From: Nitrospinaceae bacterium
GTDB taxonomy: Bacteria; Nitrospinota; Nitrospinia; Nitrospinales; Nitrospinaceae
DNA length: 64,000 bases
Reading direction: 5' to 3'
Assembly: GCA_029261535.1 (NCBI GenBank)
Contig: JAJDBF010000012.1
Span: 21,010 to 85,009, forward strand
The position numbers and the translations under genes are program-made. Under the pieces are notes generated by a model. It did not search any database and was not told where the DNA came from. It saw nothing but the letters and a program-made list of their open reading frames with translations. Below, one piece after another: positions 48,369 through 57,021 of the stretch. How positions within the stretch are numbered: the first letter of the stretch is position 1; each line of letters begins with the position of its first letter.

Positions 48369-49010
48369 TTATTTTTGTTTTGAAATCAACTGGATCATCT
48401 GTTGGTAGGTGTCGAGTCCGGCGCGGGACCAATCGAGGTGGTGGAACTCAGGCTGGGCTATGGGGAAAACCTTAAGTAATTTAACAAACCCCTTTTGATG
48501 GACGTGCTGGTCAATATTTTTTTTTGGCAACTGGTTGAGGAAACAATACGACTCCTCGTCAAGTCCCCACTCCCAAGGTGTGTCTGACACAGAAAAATAA
48601 ACTCCATCCGCAACGGGCCCTGTATGAAGTTTTAGCAGGTGAGATTGAAACTGCTCAAGCCCCCCTCCCTTTAAAATCAGTGAAAAACCCAGATAATGTC
48701 CCCACCAGAAAAGAGTGCGAAAGGTAAAGAAAACTTCCTTGTTTAGCAATTGTGGCATGTCGAGGGAAAGGTAGGGAAACCCTTTATGATTTTCGCCTTT
48801 GGCAATCTGTCCCTGGGTGATGTCGGCGGACTCCGGGCAGGGGGAAAGGTTTTTGTCGAGCAGGTTTTGAAGGGCGTGATTTAATTCGGTGAGTCTGGCT
48901 TCGGCATTCTGCATGATGACCGGTTTTTGTTGAAACAGGTCTACGGTTCGGAGCAGACGTAATTCGGCCTCATTCCAGGGTATCGGAGTGGCATTCGAGG
49001 GGCGAGACAT
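48369..49010 (-). CDS. Hypothetical protein downstream of the motor operon
   Basis: A soluble protein of 213 residues, rich in Leu, Gln, His, Phe and Trp. The middle shows Phe-Phe-Thr-Phe-Arg-Thr-Leu-Phe-Trp-Trp-Gly-His-Tyr, followed by a Gly-Gly-Gly loop and Trp-Glu-Trp-Gly. The N terminus is a long helix. I know no family. It lies 40 bases after the PilZ gene on the same strand, so it may be the fourth gene of the motA-motB-pilZ unit. Confidence 0.55.
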   Translation of the reverse strand: MSRPSNATPIPWNEAELRLLRTVDLFQQKPVIMQNAEARLTELNHALQNLLDKNLSPCPESADITQGQIAKGENHKGFPYLSLDMPQLLNKEVFFTFRTLFWWGHYLGFSLILKGGGLEQFQSHLLKLHTGPVADGVYFSVSDTPWEWGLDEESYCFLNQLPKKNIDQHVHQKGFVKLLKVFPIAQPEFHHLDWSRAGLDTYQQMIQLISKQK

Positions 49011-49050
49011 TATGCGATCACAAAGGAAAGTGAATCAGGAGTAGGGCAGG

Positions 49051-49428
49051 CTAAAATCGAAGGTCTTCTTTCTGACGTTCGAGAACGTACTTGTGAATTT
49101 TATCTTCCATATCCTGAGACAGGCTAATGAATTGGCAATGGCAGACATTTTTTTTCCCAAGCTTAAGGACTTTCAAGCGCGTGACGATTTTTTCCAGGCT
49201 GATAGGCAGAGAAAACTCCACATCAAGCTCGTTTTCGACTTTTAGTGTTTTGCTATAGACCGATAGCCCGCCGGAACTGATGTCCATCACTTCGTAGGAC
49301 TCTTTCACTGAATGCACAATGATTGGATCATCCGTAGTGGGGTTGATCCGGTAGGCCTGCCGACTGTCTGCAGGAGCCTTGATGTGTTTCAGTTCGATGT
49401 CTTCTTCAGCCTTCTTTTTCCAGAACAA
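49051..49428 (-). CDS. PilZ-domain protein linked to motAB
   Basis: A protein of 125 residues, start inferred at TTG 49428 after GGAGAG, inside the last bases of motB; the frame itself is open to 49497. It has Arg-Gln-Ala-Tyr-Arg (R-x3-R) near 22-26 and Asp-Ile-Ser-Ser-Gly-Gly (D-x-S-x2-G), the two cyclic-di-GMP-binding PilZ motifs, then a beta-barrel with Cys-His-Cys. In E. coli YcgR, a PilZ protein brakes the flagellar motor by contacting MotA or the rotor. Its overlap with motB suggests a similar motor-brake role here, which is inferred. Confidence 0.8.
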   Translation of the reverse strand: MFWKKKAEEDIELKHIKAPADSRQAYRINPTTDDPIIVHSVKESYEVMDISSGGLSVYSKTLKVENELDVEFSLPISLEKIVTRLKVLKLGKKNVCHCQFISLSQDMEDKIHKYVLERQKEDLRF

Positions 49429-50878
49429 TTTCAACTCTCCTGTTGAGTTTGCGACCCGGTTCTGTGTTGTTGTCCGCCAGAGGAAACGTGTCCGCATAGC
49501 CTGAGGCGGAGATTCGGTCGGACTTTATATTTTTATCAAGAAAATAACGCAACACTGCGGCGGCTCTGGCGGCAGACAACTCCCAGTTGGTTGGGAATTT
49601 TTCAGAATCAATGGGGACATCGTCTGTATGCCCCTTGACCTCGATTTTATACGCAGGATATTTTTTTGCAACCTTTACGATTTCTTCCAGTGCTTCCCGG
49701 CTTGTTTGCAAATTAAGATCAGCACTGCCGGATTTAAACATGGTCTCTCCTGGTAGCCGAAGGATGATCAGAGAGTCTCCTTTTTTAAATTCCACTTCCG
49801 TCTGATTTTGAAGCTGTTGCGAGAGATTATCCATGTCTTCAACGATCTGCTTTTGCCGTAGTCCGGTGACTACCTCAAGGGACTGGGGATTCATTTGGGC
49901 TTTTATCAGGCTTTGTAATTCTTCAGGAGGTCCGCCATCCTCCACCACGTCACGAATCTTCTGAATGTCCATTTGCCCCAGTGAATAGTAAAGGATAAAA
50001 AATGTCATCAACAATGTGGCCAGGTCAGCGTAAGTGGTGATCCAACTATTACTTTCCTCCTGGAATATTTCCTGGGAAGAGGAATCATGCGACCGCTTTT
50101 TGTGATTGAACTTGCGTTTTATTTTCTGTGCCAGTTCCATTTCAAGCTGGACGATTTGGCGGTTGAACTGGGCCTTTTGTTGTTTGCGCTCTCGCGCCAG
50201 AGCCTGTTCCAGTTGAGTTTTTTCCTGACGGAGTTCGACAAGGTTTTGAGCCAGGTTTTTGATCGCCGAGGGTGAAGCTTCACCAGAATTCGTAGCGGAT
50301 TTAATGGCCGCTTCATAACTGGATATCATCAAGTCTTTTTCTTTTAATAGTTGCTCATGACGGACCCGCGCTTCTTCCATGCGCACTTCAATATTTTGCG
50401 CTGAATCATGCAGGCCAGTGGCTGACTGGGATTGCGGGTCCTGCCGCATGCGTTTTATTTCACGGGTAAGAATTCCTTTTTCCCTGGTCAGGCGGTCGCG
50501 CTCCGTTTGTTCGTGGTCCAGTTTGAGCCCAAGCTGGTTGTTTTTTGTTTTCAGTTCCTTCAGTAATTTTAAAGTTTTCAGATAGTGCTCTTTTTGCGCC
50601 AGCGTGTCCGGAGGAGCAGTTTCGATTTCCGCTGGTTTTTCCGGTTTGTCTGCTTCATTTCGCAGGTCCCGGCTCCTTCCCCGATTATGGTAGTACTGGA
50701 TTTCTTCTTCCTGTTCCTCAATTTTGGCATGGAGAGAATCGATTTTCTTTTTCACAGTTTCTTGCAGAAACTGAACCTTCTCATCCTGCCGGGTGCGTTC
50801 GACCCGCACCTTGTTCAGTTCCGTTTTCTTGATACGGACCTGCTCTTTGAGGTGCTGGTTTTCTTTCGATTCGTTCAT
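49406..50878 (-). CDS. motB: MotB-type stator protein with long N-terminal coiled coil
   Basis: A protein of 490 residues. Residues 1-260 are highly charged coiled coil rich in Lys, Glu, Gln and Arg. One membrane helix follows at about 279-300, with Tyr-Ala-Asp285-Leu-Ala-Thr-Leu-Leu matching the MotB proton-binding Asp region. A linker then leads to an OmpA-like peptidoglycan-binding domain (about 360-490: Gly-His-Thr-Asp-Asp-Val-Pro, Asn-Trp-Glu-Leu-Ser-Ala-Ala-Arg-Ala, Asn-Arg-Arg-Val-Glu-Ile). Ordinary MotB has only about 25 cytoplasmic residues before the helix, so the coiled coil is a large extra domain. It overlaps motA by ATGA and the PilZ gene at its end. Confidence 0.85.
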   Translation of the reverse strand: MNESKENQHLKEQVRIKKTELNKVRVERTRQDEKVQFLQETVKKKIDSLHAKIEEQEEEIQYYHNRGRSRDLRNEADKPEKPAEIETAPPDTLAQKEHYLKTLKLLKELKTKNNQLGLKLDHEQTERDRLTREKGILTREIKRMRQDPQSQSATGLHDSAQNIEVRMEEARVRHEQLLKEKDLMISSYEAAIKSATNSGEASPSAIKNLAQNLVELRQEKTQLEQALARERKQQKAQFNRQIVQLEMELAQKIKRKFNHKKRSHDSSSQEIFQEESNSWITTYADLATLLMTFFILYYSLGQMDIQKIRDVVEDGGPPEELQSLIKAQMNPQSLEVVTGLRQKQIVEDMDNLSQQLQNQTEVEFKKGDSLIILRLPGETMFKSGSADLNLQTSREALEEIVKVAKKYPAYKIEVKGHTDDVPIDSEKFPTNWELSAARAAAVLRYFLDKNIKSDRISASGYADTFPLADNNTEPGRKLNRRVEIVLEKEG

Positions 50879-51675
50879 GGTGAGACAGTCCCGAGTTTTT
50901 CGGTCGTTCCCGTACGGGTGAGGGGTCGTCGCTCACTTTCGGGGATGAATGCCGACAGTTTGTCGTAAAGGGACAGCGGGTTATTGTCATTTAAAATTGA
51001 AATGGCCCCCTCGAAAATTGTTTCCAGCATGATGACCTCGTTGAGGGTCCTGTCTTTTAATTTTCCAGCGATGGGCAAAAATATCAGGTTGGATAAAAGA
51101 ACGCCGTAAAATGTGGTCAATAAGGCAACCGCCATAGCCGGTCCGATGGTTTCCGGATTCGATAAATGGCTCAGCATTTGCACCAGCCCGATCAAGGTCC
51201 CGATCATTCCGAAAGCTGGCGAATACACGGCCATTTTTCGGAAAATATCCTGGATGATGAGGTGTCTTTGCTTGAGTGATTCGATTTCGATATTGAGGGT
51301 GTCGCGTATATTTTCTTCCTTGGAGCCGTCTGCAATCAGGTTGCAGGCCTTTCTGAGGAAGGCATTGCCTTCCTGGAATTCAATTTTACCAATGGCAATC
51401 AATCCTTGTCGCCTTGTCATGGTGCATAGTTCGACCATGGTTTCTACCATATCGTTGGGATCGCGTTTTTTTTCCCGGAAGACAAAGGCCGCGGCCTTGA
51501 AGGCGCGCATTACATCTTTTAACTGGAAGGTGATGAAGGTGGCGGCAATGGTGCCTCCAAACACAATCATAATGCCTGGCAGGTTCCAGAAATTATGAAT
51601 TTCCCCGCCGATGAATATGGCACCAATGATCAGGGCAATTCCCAGCAGAATTCCAGAAAAGGAGGCAAAGTCCAT
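50875..51675 (-). CDS. motA: MotA/PomA-type stator channel protein
   Basis: A protein of 266 residues with four membrane segments (about 5-25, 31-50, 150-172, 180-205). It has Arg-Arg-Gln-Gly-Leu near 88-92, in the cytoplasmic loop of the family, and Pro-Ala-Phe-Gly-Met-Ile-Gly-Thr-Leu-Ile-Gly-Leu near 152-164 in TM3. Ala-Leu-Leu-Thr-Thr-Phe-Tyr-Gly follows in TM4. MotA forms a pentamer around a MotB dimer and uses ion flow to drive torque. Here it is paired with a MotB that has an unusual cytoplasmic extension. Confidence 0.9.
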   Translation of the reverse strand: MDFASFSGILLGIALIIGAIFIGGEIHNFWNLPGIMIVFGGTIAATFITFQLKDVMRAFKAAAFVFREKKRDPNDMVETMVELCTMTRRQGLIAIGKIEFQEGNAFLRKACNLIADGSKEENIRDTLNIEIESLKQRHLIIQDIFRKMAVYSPAFGMIGTLIGLVQMLSHLSNPETIGPAMAVALLTTFYGVLLSNLIFLPIAGKLKDRTLNEVIMLETIFEGAISILNDNNPLSLYDKLSAFIPESERRPLTRTGTTEKLGTVSP

Positions 51676-51857
51676 AGATTAAACCAATAAGTTTTAAACT
51701 GCTCTATCCGCAGGACCGTCATGCAGTCAACTGGATTGAATAAGGCTAAGCTTTTAATCTAATATCAGATCGGCAAAAGGGCAATCAAAACTTGAGGTTG
51801 GATAGGGCTTGGTGATCAGAAACTTCTAGGATTCCGGGGGATTCAGGGCAACAGGAT

Positions 51858-53960
51858 TCAGGGATTCATGGATTTTTTAAGCAAGGTAGTCAGGTCCTCA
51901 TGTGGCAGGGGTCTGCTGAAAAGATAACCCTGGATCTGGTCACATTTGAGTTCCATCAGCAGTTGGCGTTCCTGCTCTTCTTCCACACCTTCGGCAATGG
52001 TGTTCAGTTTGAGAGTTTTTGCTAATGTGATGATTGCCTGAACAATGGCCAGGTTCCGTTCGTGTTGGATATTTTGAATAAAGGATCGATCAATTTTGAG
52101 GTTATTGATAGGCAAATCCCGTAGGTAGGTCAAAGAGGAATATCCGGTGCCAAAATCATCAAGGGCTAATTTCAATCCGATTTCACGCATTTGGTTGATG
52201 CGGTTCAGAGACCCTTCCGTGTCGTCAAGAAGAATGGACTCTGTCAGTTCCAGCTCAAGGCAGGTTGGATCAATGGAGGTTTTTTTCAGGACATGATTCA
52301 CCGTTTTGAGAATATTACTGTGATTGAACTGGTAGCCGGAAATATTGACGGCAACGCTGAGTTCGGTCCAGCCGAGTTCGCACCATCCTTTAATGGCGTT
52401 GCAGGCTGTTTCAAGAATCCATTCACCGAGGGGAACGATGAGGCGACTGCTTTCGGCTACTGGAATGAATTCGCCGGGCGGGACCAGGCCTCGTTCAGGA
52501 TGGTTCCAGCGCAGAAGGGCTTCGACTCCCACGATCTTGTTATCGGGAGTGGTGACCTTGGGTTGATAGTATAAAACAAATTCTTCGCGCTCCAGTGCGC
52601 GGTACAGTTCATTTTCCAATTTTAATTGATTGGCGGCTTTGGTCAGGAGCGAGGAGTTGTAAAACTGATAAGTTCTTTTTCCCTGCTCTTTCGCCCGATG
52701 CATGGCCGCATCCGCTCCCATCAACAAAGTGACGGCCTCTTTGCCGTCGTAAGGAAACATGGCAATGCCAATACTGACCCCGACACGCAACTCTTCCTTG
52801 CCGATGGAAAAAGTTTCCTCAAACAGGTTGAGAAGTTTTTTCCCCATACGGGAGGCATCATCTTCTTCCTTTAGGCTCAGCAAAAGGAGAAACTCATCTC
52901 CACCCAATCGGGCAACCGTGTCTTCCTTTCTTAAATATTGAACCAGTCGATTGGCTACCAGTTTGAGCAACTCATCACCCGCCTCCGGTCCGATTCCTTC
53001 GTTCAAAGTTTTGAAATTGTCGATGTCCAGAACAATGATAGCGAACAAGCTGTCGTGTCGCTCAGCATACGTCTGAAAAAATTTTATTCGGTCATTGACC
53101 AGGTTGCGGTTGGGAAGACCGGTCAATAAATCGTAATAGTTCTGGTGGGCCGCTGAAGCACTCTGGTTTTGGGAGCCATTTTTATCCTTGAAGATTGCGA
53201 TGAAGAGGGATTCTGACGAATGACCCATTGGCTGGATGAGGATATTAGTTGAATAGCTCTCTTTATTTTTGAGATTCACCAGGGCTTGGAAGCGCAAGGT
53301 ACTCTCCTTGTCTGAAATCAGTTTTCCTATCTGCTCCGTAAGTCGGTCCTTGGGCAAGTCTTTAATCAGATCAAACAGGGTCAGGCTCTTGATTTCCGTG
53401 GGAAGAAAACCCAGGCGTTGAACTGCGGCGGTGTTGGACCGGACCAACCGACCGCTGGGGAAATCGAATATCAGGATTTCGCTGGGAGAGCTGTCGATGA
53501 CCTGGTGGATTTGGGTAGATAACTGTTCTTGCGCCTTGATTTTCTGATAGCCCAGTGCCAGATCCTGAATGTTGCCGCGGACTCGCTGGCATATGGTCTT
53601 CAGGACGGTGGTTAAAAATGAATTATGGTGGATAAGAAGCTCATGGAAAAAATCTTTGGGCATTTCCAGCAACTGGCTTTTGCAGGAAGCTATTACGGTA
53701 GCAGATCGCGGTTTATGCTCAATGACCGCAAGTTCTCCAAAAAATTGTCCCTGCCACAATAAGGTGATTTCCTGCTCATCTTTATACAGGGCCATTCGAC
53801 CGGAAATAACAGCAAAAATGGAATCACCCTGATCACCATCCTCGAACAGTGCTTCGTTTGCATCTAGGTGAACAACTTTAGAGACCTCAATCAACTCTTC
53901 TAAAATTTCTTCAGGGAGGGATTGAAAGAGCTCGATTTCTTTGAGTTGGGAGGTCAACAT
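51858..53960 (-). CDS. cNMP-binding / PAS / GGDEF / EAL signalling protein
   Basis: A protein of 700 residues. Residues 10-125 are a cyclic-nucleotide-binding (CRP-like) domain (Gly-Asp-Ser-Ile-Phe-Ala-Val-Ile-Ser-Gly, Gly-Glu-Leu-Ala-Val). About 145-265 is a PAS-like domain. About 275-435 is GGDEF, with an intact Gly-Gly-Asp-Glu-Phe. About 450-695 is EAL, with Glu-Ala-Leu-Leu-Arg-Trp, Asp-Asp-Phe-Gly-Thr-Gly-Tyr-Ser and Lys-Ile-Asp-Arg-Ser-Phe. Both output motifs look intact, so it could make or break cyclic-di-GMP in response to a nucleotide ligand. It lies next to the motAB-PilZ operon, a possible receiver of that signal. Confidence 0.9.
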   Translation of the reverse strand: MLTSQLKEIELFQSLPEEILEELIEVSKVVHLDANEALFEDGDQGDSIFAVISGRMALYKDEQEITLLWQGQFFGELAVIEHKPRSATVIASCKSQLLEMPKDFFHELLIHHNSFLTTVLKTICQRVRGNIQDLALGYQKIKAQEQLSTQIHQVIDSSPSEILIFDFPSGRLVRSNTAAVQRLGFLPTEIKSLTLFDLIKDLPKDRLTEQIGKLISDKESTLRFQALVNLKNKESYSTNILIQPMGHSSESLFIAIFKDKNGSQNQSASAAHQNYYDLLTGLPNRNLVNDRIKFFQTYAERHDSLFAIIVLDIDNFKTLNEGIGPEAGDELLKLVANRLVQYLRKEDTVARLGGDEFLLLLSLKEEDDASRMGKKLLNLFEETFSIGKEELRVGVSIGIAMFPYDGKEAVTLLMGADAAMHRAKEQGKRTYQFYNSSLLTKAANQLKLENELYRALEREEFVLYYQPKVTTPDNKIVGVEALLRWNHPERGLVPPGEFIPVAESSRLIVPLGEWILETACNAIKGWCELGWTELSVAVNISGYQFNHSNILKTVNHVLKKTSIDPTCLELELTESILLDDTEGSLNRINQMREIGLKLALDDFGTGYSSLTYLRDLPINNLKIDRSFIQNIQHERNLAIVQAIITLAKTLKLNTIAEGVEEEQERQLLMELKCDQIQGYLFSRPLPHEDLTTLLKKSMNP

Positions 53961-54128
53961 GTGTAACTTTCTTGAAAAAAATAAGGGCGCAGACCTATGT
54001 TAAGGCATATTTTTGAAAAAAGTGATTTTATTTGGACAAAAGAAAATAACACCTGATTTTATGTAAAAAAACCTTGTTTTTTTTTTACAGCTTTACCTGC
54101 AGTCTTGAAACTCGTTTCTTTTCAATTT

Positions 54129-55028
54129 TCAGGTAATATAAAAAAGAACAAGGGGAATGATAACGATAGAAACACAGGTCGAGAGGGCCACGGTTGAGGC
54201 CACCAATTCCGGGTCGGCCTGATATTTTTCAGCCACCAGGGCGCTTATCACCGCACTCGGCATGACAGCTTCCAGCCAAACTACCTTTTGTGCCAGACCT
54301 TCCAGTTGAAACAGCGAGATGCAAATAAAGGCGGCAATAATGCCGCCTCCCAGCCGAAACATGACAGCCAGCATGGGTAATTTCCACTGACGTATTTTTA
54401 CTCGAGATAACTGCATTCCAAGAACCAGAAGCACCATCGGGATAGTGGCAGATTCCAGCAGTGACAGTGGATGGATTAATTCTTCATGAACCGTCACCTC
54501 AGCAAGGTTCATCCACAGGGCGATGGCAATAGCATATATTACCGGCTCCTTGAACAATTGCAGATACCCTTTTTTTTCGGCGACGATCAATGACCCCAGC
54601 GTGAAAATTCCCAAGAGTGACGCGAGATAAAATACGAGGGCATAGGGGAAGGCGTCTTCGCCAAAAGCTGAAAGCAGGATGGGGAAGGGCAGGTTGACGG
54701 AATTCATGAACATGATTGGCAGGTACAATCCCCGATGGCTCATGCCGCTCCTTTGAAAATACAACCACGCCAGCACGCCCGGAAGCAGAAGGATAATCCA
54801 GGCTGATAGAAACAAAGTATTGAGTTCGACCGCTTCAAGTTCCATGCGGTAAAGATGGACGAAGGCAAACGAAGGGATCAGTAGACTCATGCTGACACTC
54901 ACCAGTGAGTCAATTTCGTTTTTGAATATCCGGTGGAAAAGGTAGCCCAGCCCGATCACGATAAACGCGGGTGTGACGTGCCGGGTCACCGACAGCATTC
55001 CTGAAAATATTTGGGGAAAGTCGCTCAA
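54129..55028 (-). CDS. AEC-family (auxin efflux carrier) transporter
   Basis: A protein of 299 residues from TTG 55028, which overlaps the oppF stop; ATG 54998 (289 residues) is the alternative. About 10 membrane segments are visible. Features include Pro-Ala-Phe-Ile-Val-Ile-Gly-Leu-Gly-Tyr at the start, Met-Asn-Ser-Val-Asn-Leu-Pro near 108-114 and Pro-Met-Val-Leu-Leu-Val-Leu-Gly in the second half, as in Mem_trans/AEC permeases. Bacterial members export or import small organic acids. The specific substrate is unknown. It closes the parvulin-oppD-oppF unit. Confidence 0.8.
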   Translation of the reverse strand: MSDFPQIFSGMLSVTRHVTPAFIVIGLGYLFHRIFKNEIDSLVSVSMSLLIPSFAFVHLYRMELEAVELNTLFLSAWIILLLPGVLAWLYFQRSGMSHRGLYLPIMFMNSVNLPFPILLSAFGEDAFPYALVFYLASLLGIFTLGSLIVAEKKGYLQLFKEPVIYAIAIALWMNLAEVTVHEELIHPLSLLESATIPMVLLVLGMQLSRVKIRQWKLPMLAVMFRLGGGIIAAFICISLFQLEGLAQKVVWLEAVMPSAVISALVAEKYQADPELVASTVALSTCVSIVIIPLVLFYIT

Positions 55029-55990
55029 GAATAGAGATGGCAATGGACGAAATGTCCGTCTTCGATTTGGACCATGCGGGGAGTCTCCGTTTTGCAATGG
55101 TCCCTGGCTTCAGGGCAACGCGGATGAAAGTGGCATCCACCGGGTGGGTCCATGGGAGATGGAACTTCTCCTGCAAGCGGTGCCCGATGAGTGCGTTGTT
55201 TCGGATTTAAATTTGGTTTCGAGGCAAGCAACGCTTTCGTATACGGGTGGGCTGATTCTTCGTTCAGCTTTTTGGTCGATGCCAGCTCAACCACGCGACC
55301 AAGGTACATCACCGCCGTTCGGTCCGAAAGATGCTGGACCACGTTCAGGTCGTGCGAAATAAAAAGCAGGGTCAGATTGAACTCCTCTTTCAGCTCAAGA
55401 AGCAGGTTGATGATCTGCGCCTGAATTGAGACATCAAGGGCCGAGACAGGCTCATCGCATACGATGTACTCCGGGTTGAGTGCGAGGGCGCGGGCGATTC
55501 CGACACGCTGTCTTTGTCCGCCGGAGAATTCATGCGGGTAACGATTTTTATATTGAGGAGACAACCCGACACGGTTCATCAGGGTATCGAGTTGATCAGA
55601 AATCGTTTCACGCGTGGCACGACCATGCACCAGCAGGGCCTCACCCAAAATCTGTTGAACGGTGAAACGGGGATTGAGCGAGCCGTAGGGATCCTGAAAA
55701 ATTATTTGCATCCTGGGGCGCAACCGTTTGAGGTCGCCTGATCCCAGTTTCAGGATATCCTGCCCCTCGAATAAAATTTCCCCATCGGTGGGCTCGATCA
55801 AGCGCAGAGTCATTCGCCCCAGAGTTGTTTTGCCGCATCCGGATTCCCCGACCAATCCTAAAATTTCCCCTCTGCCAATCGAAAATGAAACGCCGTCCAC
55901 CGCTTTCACCTGCGCGACTACTTTTTGAAACACTCCGGCATACACGGGGAAATATTTCTTTAGCGAATTGATTTCCAGGAGCGGGGTCAT
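55025..55990 (-). CDS. Oligopeptide/dipeptide ABC transporter ATPase (OppF/DppF-like)
   Basis: A protein of 321 residues. Walker A Gly-Glu-Ser-Gly-Cys-Gly-Lys-Thr-Thr, signature Phe-Ser-Gly-Gly-Gln-Arg-Gln-Arg, Walker B Tyr-Ile-Val-Cys-Asp-Glu-Pro and the switch His (Ile-Ser-His-Asp) are all present. The C-terminal oligo_HPY region has His-Pro-Tyr-Thr-Lys and Cys-X-Phe-His-Pro-Arg-Cys, which in relatives binds an Fe-S cluster. It would power peptide import with the OppD-like partner. No permease or binding-protein genes adjoin it, so they must be elsewhere. Confidence 0.9.
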   Translation of the reverse strand: MTPLLEINSLKKYFPVYAGVFQKVVAQVKAVDGVSFSIGRGEILGLVGESGCGKTTLGRMTLRLIEPTDGEILFEGQDILKLGSGDLKRLRPRMQIIFQDPYGSLNPRFTVQQILGEALLVHGRATRETISDQLDTLMNRVGLSPQYKNRYPHEFSGGQRQRVGIARALALNPEYIVCDEPVSALDVSIQAQIINLLLELKEEFNLTLLFISHDLNVVQHLSDRTAVMYLGRVVELASTKKLNEESAHPYTKALLASKPNLNPKQRTHRAPLAGEVPSPMDPPGGCHFHPRCPEARDHCKTETPRMVQIEDGHFVHCHLYS

Positions 55991-56985
55991 GCTTGAACCG
56001 AAGAGGTTGCGGAGGTTTGATACAGCCAGCAGGCCGCTCGGTGACCCGCTATGCTATCGGGCGCGGGAAACCAGTCGGGCAATTGCTCCGAACAGGGTTC
56101 ATGCGCGTCCTTGCATCTTGGATGAAATGCGCAACCTTTTGGGAGGCAGGTAGGGTGCGGCACCATTCCGGGAATGGTTTTCAGCGGTTCGCCAACATTC
56201 CCCTTGGGCAGGGAATTTAACAGGCCGCGGGTGTACGGGTGGGCCGGGTTTTCAAAAATGGACTCCACGGTTCCTTCCTCGACCACTTTGCCGGAGTACA
56301 TCACGGCAACATGATCCGCGTATTGAGCGACGATTCCGAGGTTGTGAGTGATGAGGAGAATGGCCATGCCGGTGTCGCGTCGAAGTTTATCCAGCAGTTC
56401 CAGAATCTGTGCCTGCACGGTCACATCCAACGCTGTGGTCGGTTCATCGGCAATCAGCAGTTTCGGGTTGCAAGCGATGGCCATCGCGATCATCACCCTT
56501 TGTTTCATCCCACCGGATAATTCGTGCGGATACTGGCTCATCCGGGTCTCGGGCGAGGCAATCGCAACTTTCTTCAGCATTTCAAGTGCCTGTTGCTGTG
56601 CCTCAGCCTGAGTGACTTTTTGGTGGCGCAGGATAACTTCCATCACCTGATCCCCGATGGTGAAAATAGGATTGAGCGAGGTCATGGGTTCCTGAAAAAT
56701 CATGCCGATATGGTTGCCACGGATATTCTGGATGTCCTGCTCACTGAGTTCAAGCAGGTCGCGCCCTTCAAATTCGATGCTACCCGAGGAAAAGCGGCCC
56801 GGTGGCACCGGGATGAGGCGCATCATGCTGAGGGCTGTCACCGATTTGCCGCAACCGGATTCTCCGACCAGCGCAAGGATTTCACCCTGGTCGAGTTGCA
56901 AGTTGATATGGCGCACCGATTGCACCACACCGTCATCGGTGTCGAAACAGGTGCTGAGGTTTTTTATGGATAGCAGGTGGGGCAT
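55987..56985 (-). CDS. Oligopeptide/dipeptide ABC transporter ATPase (OppD/DppD-like)
   Basis: A protein of 332 residues with Walker A Gly-Glu-Ser-Gly-Cys-Gly-Lys-Ser-Val, signature Leu-Ser-Gly-Gly-Met-Lys-Gln-Arg, Walker B Leu-Leu-Ile-Ala-Asp-Glu-Pro and Ile-Thr-His-Asn. The oligo_HPY end shows His-Pro-Tyr-Thr-Arg-Gly-Leu and Cys-Ala-Phe-His-Pro-Arg-Cys. It is the partner of the next ATPase, which it overlaps by four bases. It begins 36 bases after the parvulin/rhodanese gene on the same strand. Confidence 0.9.
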   Translation of the reverse strand: MPHLLSIKNLSTCFDTDDGVVQSVRHINLQLDQGEILALVGESGCGKSVTALSMMRLIPVPPGRFSSGSIEFEGRDLLELSEQDIQNIRGNHIGMIFQEPMTSLNPIFTIGDQVMEVILRHQKVTQAEAQQQALEMLKKVAIASPETRMSQYPHELSGGMKQRVMIAMAIACNPKLLIADEPTTALDVTVQAQILELLDKLRRDTGMAILLITHNLGIVAQYADHVAVMYSGKVVEEGTVESIFENPAHPYTRGLLNSLPKGNVGEPLKTIPGMVPHPTCLPKGCAFHPRCKDAHEPCSEQLPDWFPAPDSIAGHRAACWLYQTSATSSVQA

Positions 56986-57021
56986 GCAACGACTCGGGTG
57001 GTGCCCACAACAGGCCGGGCG

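Noticed and set aside
53961..54128. Possible terminator between the AEC and GGDEF/EAL genes
   Set aside because: TTACCTG/CAGGTAA can pair over a long loop, but on the minus strand an A-run, not a T-run, follows, so it does not look like a terminator.
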